64,000 nucleotides of DNA from Psilocybe azurescens (lineage: Eukaryota > Basidiomycota > Agaricomycetes > Agaricales > Agrocybaceae). The stretch lies in NCBI GenBank assembly GCA_023853785.1, contig JAJIRX010000696.1, positions 83,217 to 147,216 of the forward strand, read 5' to 3'. A program made the translations under genes and the position numbers. The notes under the pieces are model-generated. The model searched no databases. It was not told where the DNA came from and worked only from the letters and a program-made list of their open reading frames with translations. Position 1 is the stretch's first letter. Every line of letters begins with the position of its first letter. This document shows, piece after piece, positions 12,328 to 24,968 of this stretch.

Positions 12328-12962
12328 TTGGGAATATTTGATAAAGGGGAAGAGGAAAAGGTTCAGAGGTTGCGGTTGTTCGAGTAACTTGGGAGTACAC
12401 CTTTATACTGTATGCTTGTGTATAGAAAAGCAGTGGCACAGCCCATATATTGGCTGTTTTCAATTATGTCACAGCCTCTGTGGTTCCGGGTCTTCAATGT
12501 CACCTGATCTTCTGTCACGTCAATTTGCTCAGCAACTAGGGCAGTACTTGAAGTTGATCGAATTACAGCCTTGCCGTTTCTATTTTCTTGATGTCTGCCT
12601 CTGTTTGGCAAGAGCCTTCCTTGTCTAAACAACCGGATTTGGACGTTGCTCATCTTAGTCATCCAACCTTGCTTCATTGTCAAGCATGCGATTGGCAACT
12701 GTCATAACAATATCGAGGACGAGGGGTGGCATAAAGGCTACACTAAGGAGGAATCCTTACTACTCTATAAGCTCTGTACATTGGCAACTGGAAATTTGAG
12801 CGTAATGACCCTCACTCGAGGCTGGTTGAAAGTAAGATTGTAATAAAAGGTTGTCTGGCATCCCGATGATCACGCCATGATCTTATCGATTGTGATGATG
12901 AGTGACTACGACTATAAACAGGAGGGCTAGTAATATATCATACTGCTCGAATATCAACCTCA

Positions 12963-13523
12963 ATGTCCGCAGAAGGTATCAAGATAAAAATGACGATGAT
13001 GATAATGAAAGGTGAGCAAACTATAAGTGCAACACATTCCTGCTAATCAATATTCATTTGAATTTTTCATTAGGTATCGTACTGAAGGAGCCAGATCGGA
13101 AGATTTTTCCGATTCAAAGGCGCCAATGAACTCAGAAGAATTAAGCGCCTCTGCACACAAGATAGATAGGGAGTCTGAAGAAGGTCAGAATCAGGGGTCA
13201 GGGGAACAGTTGGTATCAGGGGAGGGCAATACTCGTAATGCAGAGTTCAGTAAGAATCATTTTTATGCGCCCACAACACATAACTATAATCGCACGACCC
13301 TTTAGCGCCTGATGCCCCCGTCGATGCCCCAAAGCCACAGGTTGATTTCGTTGATGAAGATGATGATGATGAGCCTGATGACTCAGATGAGGACGACTTT
13401 CCTCGCAATGAAGAGTACGACTATTCTTTCTCTTTGATTTACCCCTAATTAACTTTCTTTAGCAACCCGCGAGGCCGTATCGTTGTCCCCGTGGCTGGTC
13501 AAAGGCCTACTAAGCCTCGATAG
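12963..13523 (+). CDS. Putative small acidic protein
   Basis: Two or three exon-like segments: an Asp-rich piece at about 12970-13010, a Glu/Ser-rich piece 13074-13260, an acidic piece 13305-13419 (VDFVDEDDDDEPDDSDEDDF) and a short basic last exon NPRGRIVVPVAGQRPTKPR ending at TAG 13521. GT..AG boundaries fit at about 13011-13073 and 13420-13462. The start codon is not resolved, because ATG 12963 lies in a different frame from the acidic exons. Composition suggests a disordered nuclear or chaperone-type protein, but no family is recognised. Confidence 0.35.
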
Positions 13524-15869
13524 TCTGTTTACATTATTCTCCCAAGAAACAACCGAGAAATGCACCGCAATATCATTTCCATTTTTTCCCGCCATGTCCT
13601 TCGTATGCCGCAAATCCTGGACGAGTCAAATTTCCACATCAAAGACTTAGCTGTTGAACGTCAAAAAACTATGACCCAACGAGCGTCGGCATACTTTTAA
13701 ATCCATGGCAGCAATCTTGGATTTGCCTTAACTTCCGAAAAATGTAAAGTCGTCCAACTAACGGAGACCGGCATGGAACTTGCATGGAACTTGCATGGAA
13801 CTAAGTCGAACATCTTATCCGACTTTTTCATGAGGTCAACGGTCGTAGTTCTCAGACACGCACATGATTCAGTTGGATGTGGCCGTGGTACTGCGCTGAA
13901 TATACCCCCTGGCCTCTTCGGCCATGTTGCCCGCCGTTGTCAACCCTAACCTTATTCAAGCCCCGGAATGACAGCCCCCGAGTCCGGATCGTCAAAGTGA
14001 GGCCAAAGTGAGGTTTTGAGGCTGTGATAGTAATAGCCTGGGCGCTACGGTCCGAGTAGGGAAAGGACGGCGGGACAAGGGGCGGGGCGCCTGTAGGCCC
14101 TGAGTGGAACAGGTTCCAGCCAAGTGGCTATGTTCACACCGGAATTGTAACTAGTACGTTCAATCCGCTTCTTGACAATCTGGGCGCGCTGTCTGTCTTT
14201 GAATATAACTGAGTCAAAACACCTTTCTACTTTGTTTCTATTAGCCATGGCGATACCGGTGTTACTTGGATGATTAATAGAATTGCAGATGGGACTTCAA
14301 CTGCCATTCCATCTCATTGCGACGTTCGATGATTCCCATCATGGCCCGCCCAGAAATGTTCGGTAGGACGATTGTCCAGCCTCAACGGACATAAAAAAAC
14401 AGTACCCTAATAAAGTGAGATGAAAGTTGGTATACTATGTGGTACTTTGAATTCAGAAGTCTTCTGGACGCCAAAGCTAGAGCTATTAAAGTAAACATTC
14501 GTCCCGTTATGCTGTAAGCGTCAAATGTACGGATACATAATGAATTGGTAGCATTATCGTTGCTGTCCAATATGTCAGTGCGAATGTGCGTAACATATCT
14601 ACCTGGACTGGTCTGACTTTGGTAGTTTGAAATAAGTAGGGTCTTTTATAGTCGATGCTGTTCCCTGATGATGTAGGTACTGAATTATGACAGTAGATCA
14701 ATCAACGTTGCTTCTGATGCATTGCTGGCAGTCAGTTCTAGTCAACAATTTATTTACATATTTATATATTTCTTTTGAATGGCACCGCACTAACAGCCAA
14801 CTGTAAGGTATCGTCACCCGACTAGAGTGTTCCCTCAATTCCAGCTTTGCTTGGTGTGCTTGAACCATGCTCAGGTGAGCCACCTAAGCTCAGACTTCTG
14901 TGATATTGGTAGTGATAGGCCGATAATAAAGGTTGTGGGCCAGAATATCAAACTCCGCCCTGCACGCGGGAATATAAAGAAGGACAGATAAGACTGTCAT
15001 AACGTCGAATTGTGCCCATGGGGGATGCTTCTCGCCCACAACTCGCCCACGTTATGTGAAGTCTGTATGGGCATTTAAAGTATAGCCGGTACTAATTGGA
15101 CCTCTCAAAATTAAATGCTGCGCAACTCACCCACTCAGTCTTCTTTCAGGGACATTTATCTTCAGACTATCATAGTCGTAGGATATCTTTAGTGGGCACT
15201 GTGCAAATTATCTACAACAATCAGGAGAATAGGCTATTTTTCGCAAGAATCTCCCATCAGGTGTGCTTGCCACACAGGTTGGAAGGCTTTGAGAACTAAA
15301 CTCAAATGAGATATGAAAGAACGCCGCCCCTTTCTCGATTGCGGCATTCGGCTCATGGGAAATTTCTACCCCACTTCCAAGTCCGCTGACCCTCGTCCAT
15401 TGTATATGGTTGCCGAGTCCCATCCGTATATGGTTGTACTGCTCTTCTTGAGTGGGAGCAATGTCAGACGGCAGACGGCATGGGGATTGTGGGGACGTTA
15501 CACGAGAGACCTACGCTTCTTGGGTATATGAAATTGTCAGTTGACCATGCATCTATCTCTTATCAAGCGCTCAACTGAGTGATTTCATGATGGAGATAGA
15601 TGAACAAAGTACCAAGTGAATAGCGATTCTCTCCCGTCTTTTTGTTTTGTGTGAAATCTAAGCGCCCAGAGGATCTGAAAAAGCAATGTTTCGGTGCAGA
15701 TCGGATACAAATACCAAGGGACAGTGACTTCCTATGATGCGTTGTGAGTCACCTTTGTGGACAGTCTGCGATTTGATATATATAAAGAAAGGGGTACGAA
15801 TGTTTCTCATTCCCTTCAATCCCCTGCACGCTTAACCAGCCATTGCCTTCGGAAATCGTTTTTGTCCAG
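13524..15869. other. Intergenic, no supported gene
   Basis: No frame with convincing coding signal. A short perfect tandem repeat lies at 13771-13802. Confidence 0.45.
13771..13802 (+). repeat. 11-bp tandem repeat, about 2.9 units
   Basis: Unit GCATGGAACTT repeated head to tail with no mismatch. Confidence 0.85.
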
Positions 15870-16720
15870 TATGTCGAAGTCGATAATGGAAGGCCTAGCA
15901 AAGGCAACAAAGTAAGTCTATTTCCAGGACAATCCTGAAATCGATCTCATCAAATCCAACTACGCCTCTACTTGTACCTGAACAGAAAAATGGTCGCCCC
16001 CACCAGCATTGCAATCGATCCAGTCACAGGGTATGATTCTTTCGGCAATCTATACTATACAGATCTATACTGCGATACTGACGAGTGTCTGTTCTGGTCA
16101 GACCCCAATTGCCAGAGTTCGTTCTCTTTTGTTCGCAATGTGATTGACACAGCGATCGGGCTAATATTTCCTGTAGTATACGAACTCGAGGGCCAGTGCA
16201 GCCTAATGTCAAGGGTAGCTCGACATTGCAGCCGTCCCACCTTCCACCCTCAACGAGCACTTACCCTCCGCCCGGGGCCCAGCCCACTGGCTACTATGGA
16301 CCCGGTCAACCAGGACAAACCGCCGCTAGTGGCCATGTCCAGCCAAGCGGCTATCCTCCTAGCGGCTATCCTTCTAGCGGCTATCCTCCTAGTGGCTATC
16401 CTCCTAGTGGCTATCCTCCTAGTGGCTATCCTCCTAGTGGCTACCCTCCTAGTGGCTACCCCGCTGCCGGCGGTGGCTATCCCCAATCCAGCTCTTATCC
16501 TGCAACAAGTGGTCCCTCTATTGCTTATCCTCCTCAGGGAGGCTATCCTTCCCATAATGGCTATGCTGCACCTAGTGGAGACCCTGCACAGGGAAGCTAT
16601 GCTGCACCAGGGAACCCCATATCCGGACACTATTATCCTATGCCACCAAACAACGGTTTTAACTATCCCGGATCCGGCCACTATCAGAGCAATAGTGGCG
16701 GGTACGGTAATAGCAAATGA
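15870..16720 (+). CDS. YPPSG-repeat, Pro/Gly/Tyr-rich protein
   Basis: Start MSKSIMEGLAKATK, a first intron at about 15911-15985, then MVAPTSIAIDPVTGYDSFGN with an aspartate/cysteine-rich segment (YYTDLYCDTDECLFWSDPNC). A second intron (about 16120-16178, exact phase unsure) leads to a long tail made of consecutive SGYPPSGYPP-type units (15-bp DNA repeats around 16350-16460), then looser GYP/GYAAPS repeats to YGNSK. This tail resembles the PGY-rich segments of annexins, rhodopsin tails and other adaptor proteins, which are disordered and prone to self-association. The N-terminal Tyr/Trp/Cys segment has a WW-like look but no diagnosable domain. Function unknown. Confidence 0.7.
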
Positions 16721-18033
16721 AGTTGAAGAGGAATCTAGGATGATGAAGATGAAGTTGGGTAAGTAGCTGGTATTACACATGATTGCTCAAATAAAGTTTT
16801 CATAATTGCTCTTGTTACATAGAAATTGTTTTTCTGCGCCTACGCTGTATTTTTTTGTCTATGCTTTCCTTGTTTTGTTTTCCGTTGCTTTTTGTATTAC
16901 GTTGATACCCGTATACCATTCTCTGTTTCGTCTCTGTACTTTGTCGAAGTGTTTTGAATGAATTGTATGCTCCCCTCGGGATACCCTCTTACGCTTTATA
17001 TCAAAACCTATATCGTGGACGCTATGAGATCGGGTTCTGATCAACACTGCCCCCATAAGACTGTTAGCATGCTAACGACGTCCCTGCACCACTACGACGC
17101 CGTCGTATCGAGATGCGTAGATTTCTCATAAGACTGAAGTAAATGTGTCTTTCATTCTCTCACCTCTGCCTGCCGTAGGTTTAGGTGCACAGGTGTGGGA
17201 AATGATGATAAACCATTCCTAGAAGCGACATGGCATGCACGCGACGAGAACAGATGACTTACTCTTGTATGTATGTGAGAATACATGCTATAGCATACCC
17301 TGAATCAAACTTGTCAAATGCAATGGTTGAGAGAACCCTAGGAGACTGTTCTTAATATTTATAATTTCTGAAATCTTTCAGAATCAGTCACAGGGCCAGT
17401 GATGGTGGGTGAGTGAAGTGGCAGTAAGCAAAGAAAAGCGAATGGGAGCTTGCCGAGCATATATTCTCATTGTATATAATAGGAGTCTTGTATCAAGGTT
17501 TCAAAGGTTTAGTTCCATAAACTTTTATATGATTACCCCATCAGGCAACGATATTACCTCGATTGGTACAAGATGAGTTTCTGCTGAAAATAACGTCCAG
17601 CAGGGCTGTCCGAGACGGAACAGCATAATGATCGAGGCAGGTTTCTGAAAACCTCATTGGGATCCACGGTCTACTGCCTCCAGCCACTCATCCAGCTTAT
17701 ACCAGCCATAGGCAAATGTCTACCGTAGGTCTGGCAACGATCGTGAAGTGAATCAAGATACTGTCAATTTAAGGTCGATCCAGAGATCTATTCGATCAAA
17801 TCCAGTTATCCCTTTACCCGTACTCCAAAAGGAAGGCCATGGGTCAAGTGATGATGACCTTCTCTAAATTATATAGCTTCAGCCTCAGTAAGATCTAATA
17901 GATAGAAAGCGGAATATCATACAATCGTACTATCTGTCCAAATGTCCAAGACCTATATACATTGATGGCGTTCGTAACCTGTGTGACGTAGCAAAAAGAA
18001 GAGCGGATCCAACATTGGTATGACTTGGCAAGA
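16721..18033. other. Intergenic, no supported gene
   Basis: Presumed 3' regions of the converging YPPSG-repeat gene and paralog B. No gene-like frame seen. Confidence 0.5.
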
Positions 18034-20918
18034 CTACACAGCTGGTGTGCGAGATTTTTGTAATCGATGTCGTATCTGGAGAACCCTTGGAATATTCCAA
18101 AGACGGCTGAAAGCGTTGAGTTTGGAGTTTGGCAAAGTCTCTTCAGTGCTTGTTTCCTTGCTATCCGTCAAGTCTACCGGGGTTTGTGATGGCTTTGTGG
18201 AATTGCTGCCTATGTCGTTGTCCCAAGAAGACCAGGTGCCAATAGAGAATAGTGTTGTTATAGCCGCAATTGCTCCAACAATTGTCCGAGCTTCAATGCT
18301 GGATCTCTCGAAACACAAGAAGAAAACGCCGACTAAAAAGGAGACCACACTGTTGGATGTAGCTGCTTAGTAACTAAGCAGGTACGTTAACCACTGAAAA
18401 ATCTACCTCCATATTGCGAGAGCACATGGTAAGCTATACAGAATGGCGGGCTTCTCCAGGCCTACTACGGGATGGTTTGCTTTGGCAAGAAAGTTTATCT
18501 AAATAACATCAACATCAATCGCATACTCGGCGGTGAAATCCTGAAAATATTTGTAACTGACATAATCGTAGGTGTTGCTCCCTTTATGCAGTCTCACTAA
18601 CTGGGATCCTAGAGCAATACTTCCAACATTGAAGATAATGGAAATATACATAGAAATCTGAGCCGGTGATCTGTGAAACGTTTGCACAGGTTCGATCCCT
18701 TGAACAGACAGAAATCCAACATCCACGTTTAGCATCAGTGTTGCCTTCGGTAAAATAAGTGACGCATTAACATCGAGAGCTCAAGGTGCGTTATTTCGAA
18801 TGACGTACGAGCAGAACCATTTGTTTCCATTCGTAATTCAATGTCTTCATTATATGCTCCCAGTCATACTTGTGAACAATAGCATCGACATATGCTTTTG
18901 AAAGGACTTCAGATTGCTGTCTGGAATGAAAAATAGAAGTGGTGACGAGAGCTTAATGAACCATGTTCGAGACAATCCATTCTCGGCATCAACAAAGACA
19001 GATGCCGTGCGCTCAAGGCGAGCATGCCGTTCTCCGTAATAGTTATAGAACCTTGAGCGAGCTGAATTACCATTTAAATAGGTTGCTTATACGCCAGATA
19101 CCTTTTGAGTTTACATACCGAAAATGTGCATGAGCCGAGCTAACAGCGACGGGAATAAGATTCGAGGCTCTCATGGCGAATATGTAGACACGCATCACTT
19201 ACATACTAGGCTTGCAGCTCCGACAGACTGCCAGCAGCTCGTATTACCTACCGTAATGTTTTAGGATATCGGTCAACTTATAAATTTGATATTTCAGAAA
19301 CTCACGCTTCACGGTTTTTGCCAGAGTCAAGGCTTTCTGTAGCTCTTCTAACGTAAAAGGGGATGCTGAAGTTGGAGAGGACATGACATCTCCATGACAT
19401 ACACTTGAGATCCCAGTCGCTAGCAGGAATTGAATTGGGATAGCGTACCTCCGGAGAAGTGCAGAACCATGTCTAGGAGCTCGTGAGCCAACTGGTCCGT
19501 TACCTTGAGACTGTGAGGGTACAAGACGATATGATACCTGCATACATAGACATCAGCACCATAACCGATCTGCATAAATACACATCGGGCTGCATGAACC
19601 AATGTGCCCAATACTGACCAGTATTGTGCTTCAACTTCGTGTCCTAAGACGCATATTAGTCCGTTGTTGCTATCAAATTTAGCTATAAGACTTACTGAGA
19701 TGACTTCCACTGATGGCACCTCGAATTTCATACCAGACATTTAGATCACTGGCATTGAACACATCCAAAAAAAATACCGTCCGTGTTGGATGATGCAAGT
19801 AGTAATATTTGGTTTCAATGGCTCCATGCTCACCGTACCGGAGGTCTAGGACAAGATCATAGGCTTCTGGAAGGATGATGCCATTGTGGGATACAAAATG
19901 TTCCAATATACTGAGGTCAGTCATGATTTGATGCAATATCGTATAGTCGTAAAGGTCTGCGTCCGTGTACACGTTCTATGGGGTTGTTCATCGGTGCTTT
20001 CAAATTGAAGGTATATCGGGGAGAATGTAAATACCTTTTCTGCATGATAAAAATAGCGACCACCTTCTGGATGCGTGCATTTGAACCACCCGCTGGCGTG
20101 AAAGAACTGATATATCCAGATATGTAGACTTTTTAAATCGTGTAGTCTAAGAAATATCGGAGCGCAACCCACTTGTCAAACATCATAGTCATAGGCTGAA
20201 TCGTTATTCCGGTGATTTCCTTTGCTCTGAAAACCAAATAATATCAATCCTCAATTTTCCATAAAAGATGAAAACAGATCGTACATCTTATGTCTTCCCT
20301 CGTATCGCATGATACCCTCAGGCATTACAGGTCTAATCCGAGGATGGTTCAGGTGTGGGAAAGCCATATTTGAGTTCGGGAAGCCGTAAGCAGGGTTCAA
20401 AACAGGTGGATCAGGCTCTACAGTCAGCCGATTTTGTTCATCGAGAGGGAGATTCGCAGACTCGAGATTAGGTGAATACTGTGAAGAATGGTATGGTACG
20501 TTATAAAGAGCATTGGAGGGTATAAAGAGCACATGGCTTCTGCAAGGCAGACAGTGTCACTGCTGTCAGGAATGCTTATCGTGCGTGGTTCGGCAAGGTG
20601 AAGGTACGCGTCAACGTTCGTTATGGATTCCGTGGCACCGGGTGAACGAATCACGATACCCCAGTCATCAGGAGTAACTGGCGTTCCCCAGCATTTTGTA
20701 GTCTCCATCAACCTTCTTACTATCGCCCATATGTGCAAGTGCCATCGTTTTTGGAGGACGAAGAGGAGGTGACCGAGCCAGCGAATGAAGTCCGAGATCG
20801 CCGATAGCGGGAGGCCCCGCTTTAGACATCGCAGTACAAACCGACGTGTAGCCTGAAAGGTCAAAGCTGCAAGCATCGCAGAGCACAAGTAGCCCTGGTA
20901 AGGCAGAATGGTGTCCAA
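18034..20918 (-). CDS. WW-like membrane protein, paralog B
   Basis: Spliced gene starting MDTILPYQGYLCSAML. The N-terminal part is amphipathic (VLRCLKRGLPLSAISDFIRW). A 68-bp intron (about 20538-20605) restores the frame into an exon with NLESANLPLDEQNRL and HLNHPRIRPVMPEGIMRYEG. Next come ITIQPMTMMFDK, the WW-like SGWFKCTHPEGGRYFYHAEK, then VYTDADLYDYTILHQIMTDL, YYYLHHPTRTVFFLDVF, EVEAQYWSVL and ELLDMVLHFSGG. The SSPTSASPFTLEELQKAL block precedes several small exons and the membrane region (MLNVDVGFLSVQGIEPV; ISIIFNVGSIALGSQL; MVSFLVGVFFLCF; TIVGAIAAITTLFSIGTW). A Ser/Thr-rich cytosolic-type tail ends at 18034. Exon order and spacing match paralogs C and D. Function unknown. Confidence 0.75.
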
Positions 20919-20975
20919 AGCAAAGGCTAGTTTTGAAATATTCCCGTTTCAAGGTTCAAGGCAGTGCACTAGTAA

Positions 20976-21453
20976 GGGTCTGTTCGGATGGCATAATCAT
21001 AATCGATTATGGATTATTGATGGCATTCATATTATTCCCACCAGCCCAAATAAGAAACTTATCATTTTTGGATGACACGTCACCTTCGCTGTGCACTATT
21101 CGGTATCTTGTTGTGGACCACGGAGCTCATCGTCAGCAACAGTGAGCTGCTCTCCAAGGAGCAGTTTTTAGCATTGTCTGGCGCTGCGTGATAATTATAT
21201 TAAATAAAAGTAATAAAATATTTTTACCGCTTCGTTTGCTCCAATTATGAAACCCTGGTAAGTTATTCATGAAGGCGGGGAGTAGCAGCGGGATGGGCGG
21301 GATGGGCACGTATGGCAATAGACGTTGGCATCGGGACTATGAGCGTCGGACATGTCGTGGCTGTGTTGACATTTCCCAATTTAGGCTTGTGGGAAAAATA
21401 TGGATGCCATCAATAATCATAATCGTGGTCGATTATGCCACCCGAACAGACCC
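20976..21453. mobile_element. PIF/Harbinger (Tourist)-like MITE, 478 bp
   Basis: Ends are GGGTCTGTTCGGATGGCATA and, inverted, GGGTCTGTTCGGGTGGCATA. The inverted similarity extends imperfectly for about 75 bp on each side. TAA flanks both ends (20973-20975 and 21454-21456), the 3-bp TWA duplication typical of PIF/Harbinger. No transposase is encoded. Confidence 0.8.
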
Positions 21454-21921
21454 TAATCTCAACATCAACCTGCTTAAATTGGCCCTTCTCACAGCCTGAG
21501 CAAGCTGGCTGTGTGATAGCGTATATAATCGACCAGCGCCACTAAGTTTATACTCGATGATCCCTAGCCGATACGGGAATTTTCAGATTCCACTTTCGCT
21601 GTATTGGGCAGGGCATCCGAGTCAAGCTTTATTCATTGCGGCGCTTAAGCGGCGTCTGATAGCGGCAGAAGAGAATCACCTCTATGCATCTGACTATTAC
21701 AGCTCTACAAGAAAGTGAAACAAATATACATTTAAGAAATACATCGGGATAGTACAGATATATAGTCTTGTCACAATATAATATCCCGGCGTGCGAGGTT
21801 TCGGTCAAATGTATGCGAATGATGTCAATGATCGATGTGTACAAGTGCAAGTGTGATCATTACAGTCGTAATCGTAGTCGTAGTCGTAGTCATCGTGAAT
21901 TTGCGCATAACAGGATCATCG

Positions 21922-24900
21922 TCATACACGCTCGTTTATTGCTGTATGGTCTGAGTCATATGATGTCCGTCGCAATGCCTGGATAGCGGGGAGATTCCAG
22001 AATTTCGAGATTATGTGGGCCCGCCATGACTGAAATTGTATACGTGAACTGCTCGACCGTTGAGAGCTCCGGTCGTCCATTTTGGGGTCCGAGGGATCCA
22101 CTGGCTTATCATCTTCGTGCTTTTCCCAGGACGTATATACACACCAAATCACTAGGACAGCTACGGCGAAGCATAATGATCCCACGAGAGATCGTGTAGG
22201 CACGCTAGAATCTGCGAAACACACAAAGGAGAACGCCGCCAAGAATGACACCATCCTGATAGAAGACAGCTAAGTGCGAGCTACGATAGAGAGGAGGTAA
22301 ACAACATACCCCCACATGAGGAGCGCATATGGTAAACTGTACAGGATTGCGAGCGTCTCCAATCCCAGCCTCGGGTGCCTCCGCCTCTGCAAATAGTCTT
22401 GCTGGAAGCGCAGTTAGTGGGTATAGACCAAAATGATGTTATGATGCAGTACTGACCACTTCGTGGACTGTTTCGCGATTTTTTGTTCTGTTTTGTCGAA
22501 TTAACAATAGTCCAAGTACGATGCTCCCGATACTTGCTACCACAGATAAATAGCTACCAATCTGGGCAGCAGATCTATGCGGATCATTGTCAATGTCCAC
22601 ACTCTGAATAGCCAAGAATGCTACGTTCGCGTTGAGCATGACTGTAGCCTACACCGTATTCAGTTAAGAAAAAGGGGGTAAATGAAAAGATATAACAATA
22701 ACTCACGAACAGAACGAATTCTTGCCACTCGTCATTCATTTTTTCATCGATTCTTCCCAAACGTTTTTATGCATTATACCATCCACCCACATATTCTGGA
22801 GGGTGCGCAAATGGAAGTCAGGGGAAGAAAAAGGACAATGGACAGTGACTTGATGAGCCATGTACGCTGATTGATGGCGTCCCCGTGTACAGAAAAGTTG
22901 CGTTCTATACGAGCGTGTCCTTCCCCGTGAAAATTGAGAAATTTTGAGTGGACTTGGAACACAAATGGGCAAATGGGGTTGCACAGACAACATAAAATAA
23001 TATCTCACCAAAAACATACATGAGGCGGGCTAATTCATCTTATCAGTACGCAACGGATAAAAGAAGTGAAAATTCCTTGCCTAGGAGACTAACAGATCCA
23101 ACGCAATACGCGTCTAGATTATCTGAAAAGGACATCCGACGTTATCATCATATCGTCGAAGATCAATAAAGAAATAGCTTACGCTCCAGACTTTCAGCTA
23201 AGGCCAGCAACTTGTTGAGTTCTTCCACGGTATACGGTGCTGTCGATGTAGGGGATGTCATCGTATCTTTAATCAAAATACATATTAGGAACGACTTATG
23301 TCCGAGGAGACCATATTTCAAACCTCCAATGAAGTGGTGAACCGTGTCTCTGAGTTCATCAATCATCGCCTTCGAAAGTTTGGCAGCGTGAGGATATAGT
23401 ATAAGAAAATGCCTACTCAGAAGAATCAGCCTAAGAACAACGTAACATTGAGAATTAGTACCAGTATTGGGCCTCGATTTCATGACCTTTTAAAGTTAGC
23501 AGGTTAGAGGGCTGAGTTCAGAGTAGAGGTTGAGAACTAACGAAGATGGGCCTCTGTTTTGTACCCTGAGATCTCATACCAGGAATACAAGGAACCGGTG
23601 TCGTAGGTATCCAAGAAAAATATTGTTCGTGAGTCATGATCGACATAGTAGTAGTTATTCTCGATGATCGATGGATCTTCTTCTTTGTAATCCAGGTGCA
23701 TGACCAGATCGATATTTGTAGGCATTTCTAGTCCTCCAGTGTGAATGAAATTTTCGCAAAGTGCGATATCTTCCATAAGTTGAGACAGAATCTTGGGATC
23801 GTAGAGATTGGCATCGGTGTAGACTCTCTGTTGAAACATGAATAAACGCAGGAACAATGGAATGGAATTCAGAAACCTTTTGTTCATGATAAAAATATCG
23901 CGCTCCTTCGGGATGGACGTACTTCAACCACCCTGAAGGAGGAATGGGTCTGAAAATCGGAGTAGGAATGATTGGAACGGGGTTATGAACAGAGAAAGAT
24001 TTAGCCCACTTTTCGAATACCGTTGTCAAAGGTTGAATAACGATCGTCATATCATCCCGTCGTCTATGCAGTTCGGCTAAGTATGGGCGTCAATAAGAGT
24101 AATAACATTCTGACATTCTAGGTCTCCTGTTATAGCGTTGGTTGGCTTCAGGCATCGTAGGTATTATCCGATCATTATCCAGGCAATAATTCGATGCCGA
24201 AGATCGCACCGAGGGAATACCGATGCTCGTTCTGTCGATTTCTTGAGGAGACATCACTTCTGAAAGTTCAACAATCTGGGATGGTTGTCGAGGATGAGAA
24301 ACATCGATGCGTGGACGAATGCGAACGTGAGGTCGTGCCGGTGGTATGACGAATGGAGTGGAAAGGTCGGGCAAGGATTGGGAGAATCTGCGGGTAGGTG
24401 TTGGCAAGGTCGGCGAGGTCGGCTGAATGACGATAGTGTAACCCTCGTTCTCAGTCCCGACGTGTGATATTGCAGGTGAAGGGGTGCGTATGGATTCCCC
24501 AAGGTGTGACCGAGATTCGCTACGAAGAGATATGGCCCGAGAATGTGCTGCTCTGGATGCATTCAAATTTTGAGAGGATCTCGACGCGCTCCGTATTCCA
24601 CCTTCAGAGAATGGGAAAAGGGAGTATGCGACATTTTGATCGAGGCATATAGTTTCATCGTCGTACACGAGAGCAAAGTGCTCCGTTCCGTCGTACAACA
24701 GATGCTCGTCTTCATTCGAGTGCACACCGACCGTTTCCTCTTCTCTATCCTTCAACGTCGAACTCGCATTCTTTGGGCGAGATTTATGTTCACCTCTTCC
24801 TGCATCCTTGCCTCCCCGGCTCCATTTCAAGCGAAGAATCGACCAGTAGAAACGCAGCGGTCCAAAAATACGAGCAAGCACCTGCGATATAACACCTTTC

Positions 24901-24968
24901 TTCAAAATCCTCAATGCAAGTCGCAATAACGAAGTAAGGAGAGGGGAAAAGTGTAAGCCTGTGGTCAT
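21922..24968 (-). CDS. WW-like membrane protein, paralog C (best preserved)
   Basis: Longest family member. ATG 24968 gives MTTGLHFSPLLTSLLRLALR, matching the N-termini of B and D; an in-frame ATG at 25106 would add a Cys/Ser-rich stretch not seen in them. After a long Ser/Arg/Pro-rich region come IVIQPLTTVFEKWAKSFSV, the WW-like SGWLKYVHPEGARYFYHEQK, RVYTDANLYDPKILSQLMED, NNYYYVDHDSRTIFFLDTYD, a short exon with GHEIEAQYW-type sequence, IDELRDTVHHFIGG, and MTSPTSTAPYTVEELNKLLA. Then follow LRTLQNMWVDGIMHKNVWEE, NDEWQEFVLFATVMLNANVA and several membrane segments (SYLSVVASIGSIVLGLLLI; LAILYSLPYALLMWG; MVSFLAAFSFVCF; LVGSLCFAVAVLVIWCVY), with a charged tail to 21922. The YYVDH..RT block resembles the core strands of a WW domain with the second Trp replaced by Phe. 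Function unknown. Confidence 0.78.

Noticed and set aside
16250..16780. Minus-strand frame rich in RRIA repeats
   Set aside because: Antisense shadow of the YPPSG tandem repeats.
20500..20610. Frameshift in paralog B at a C3 run
   Set aside because: A 68-bp GTACCT..TTGCAG intron puts both exons in the same frame without any error.
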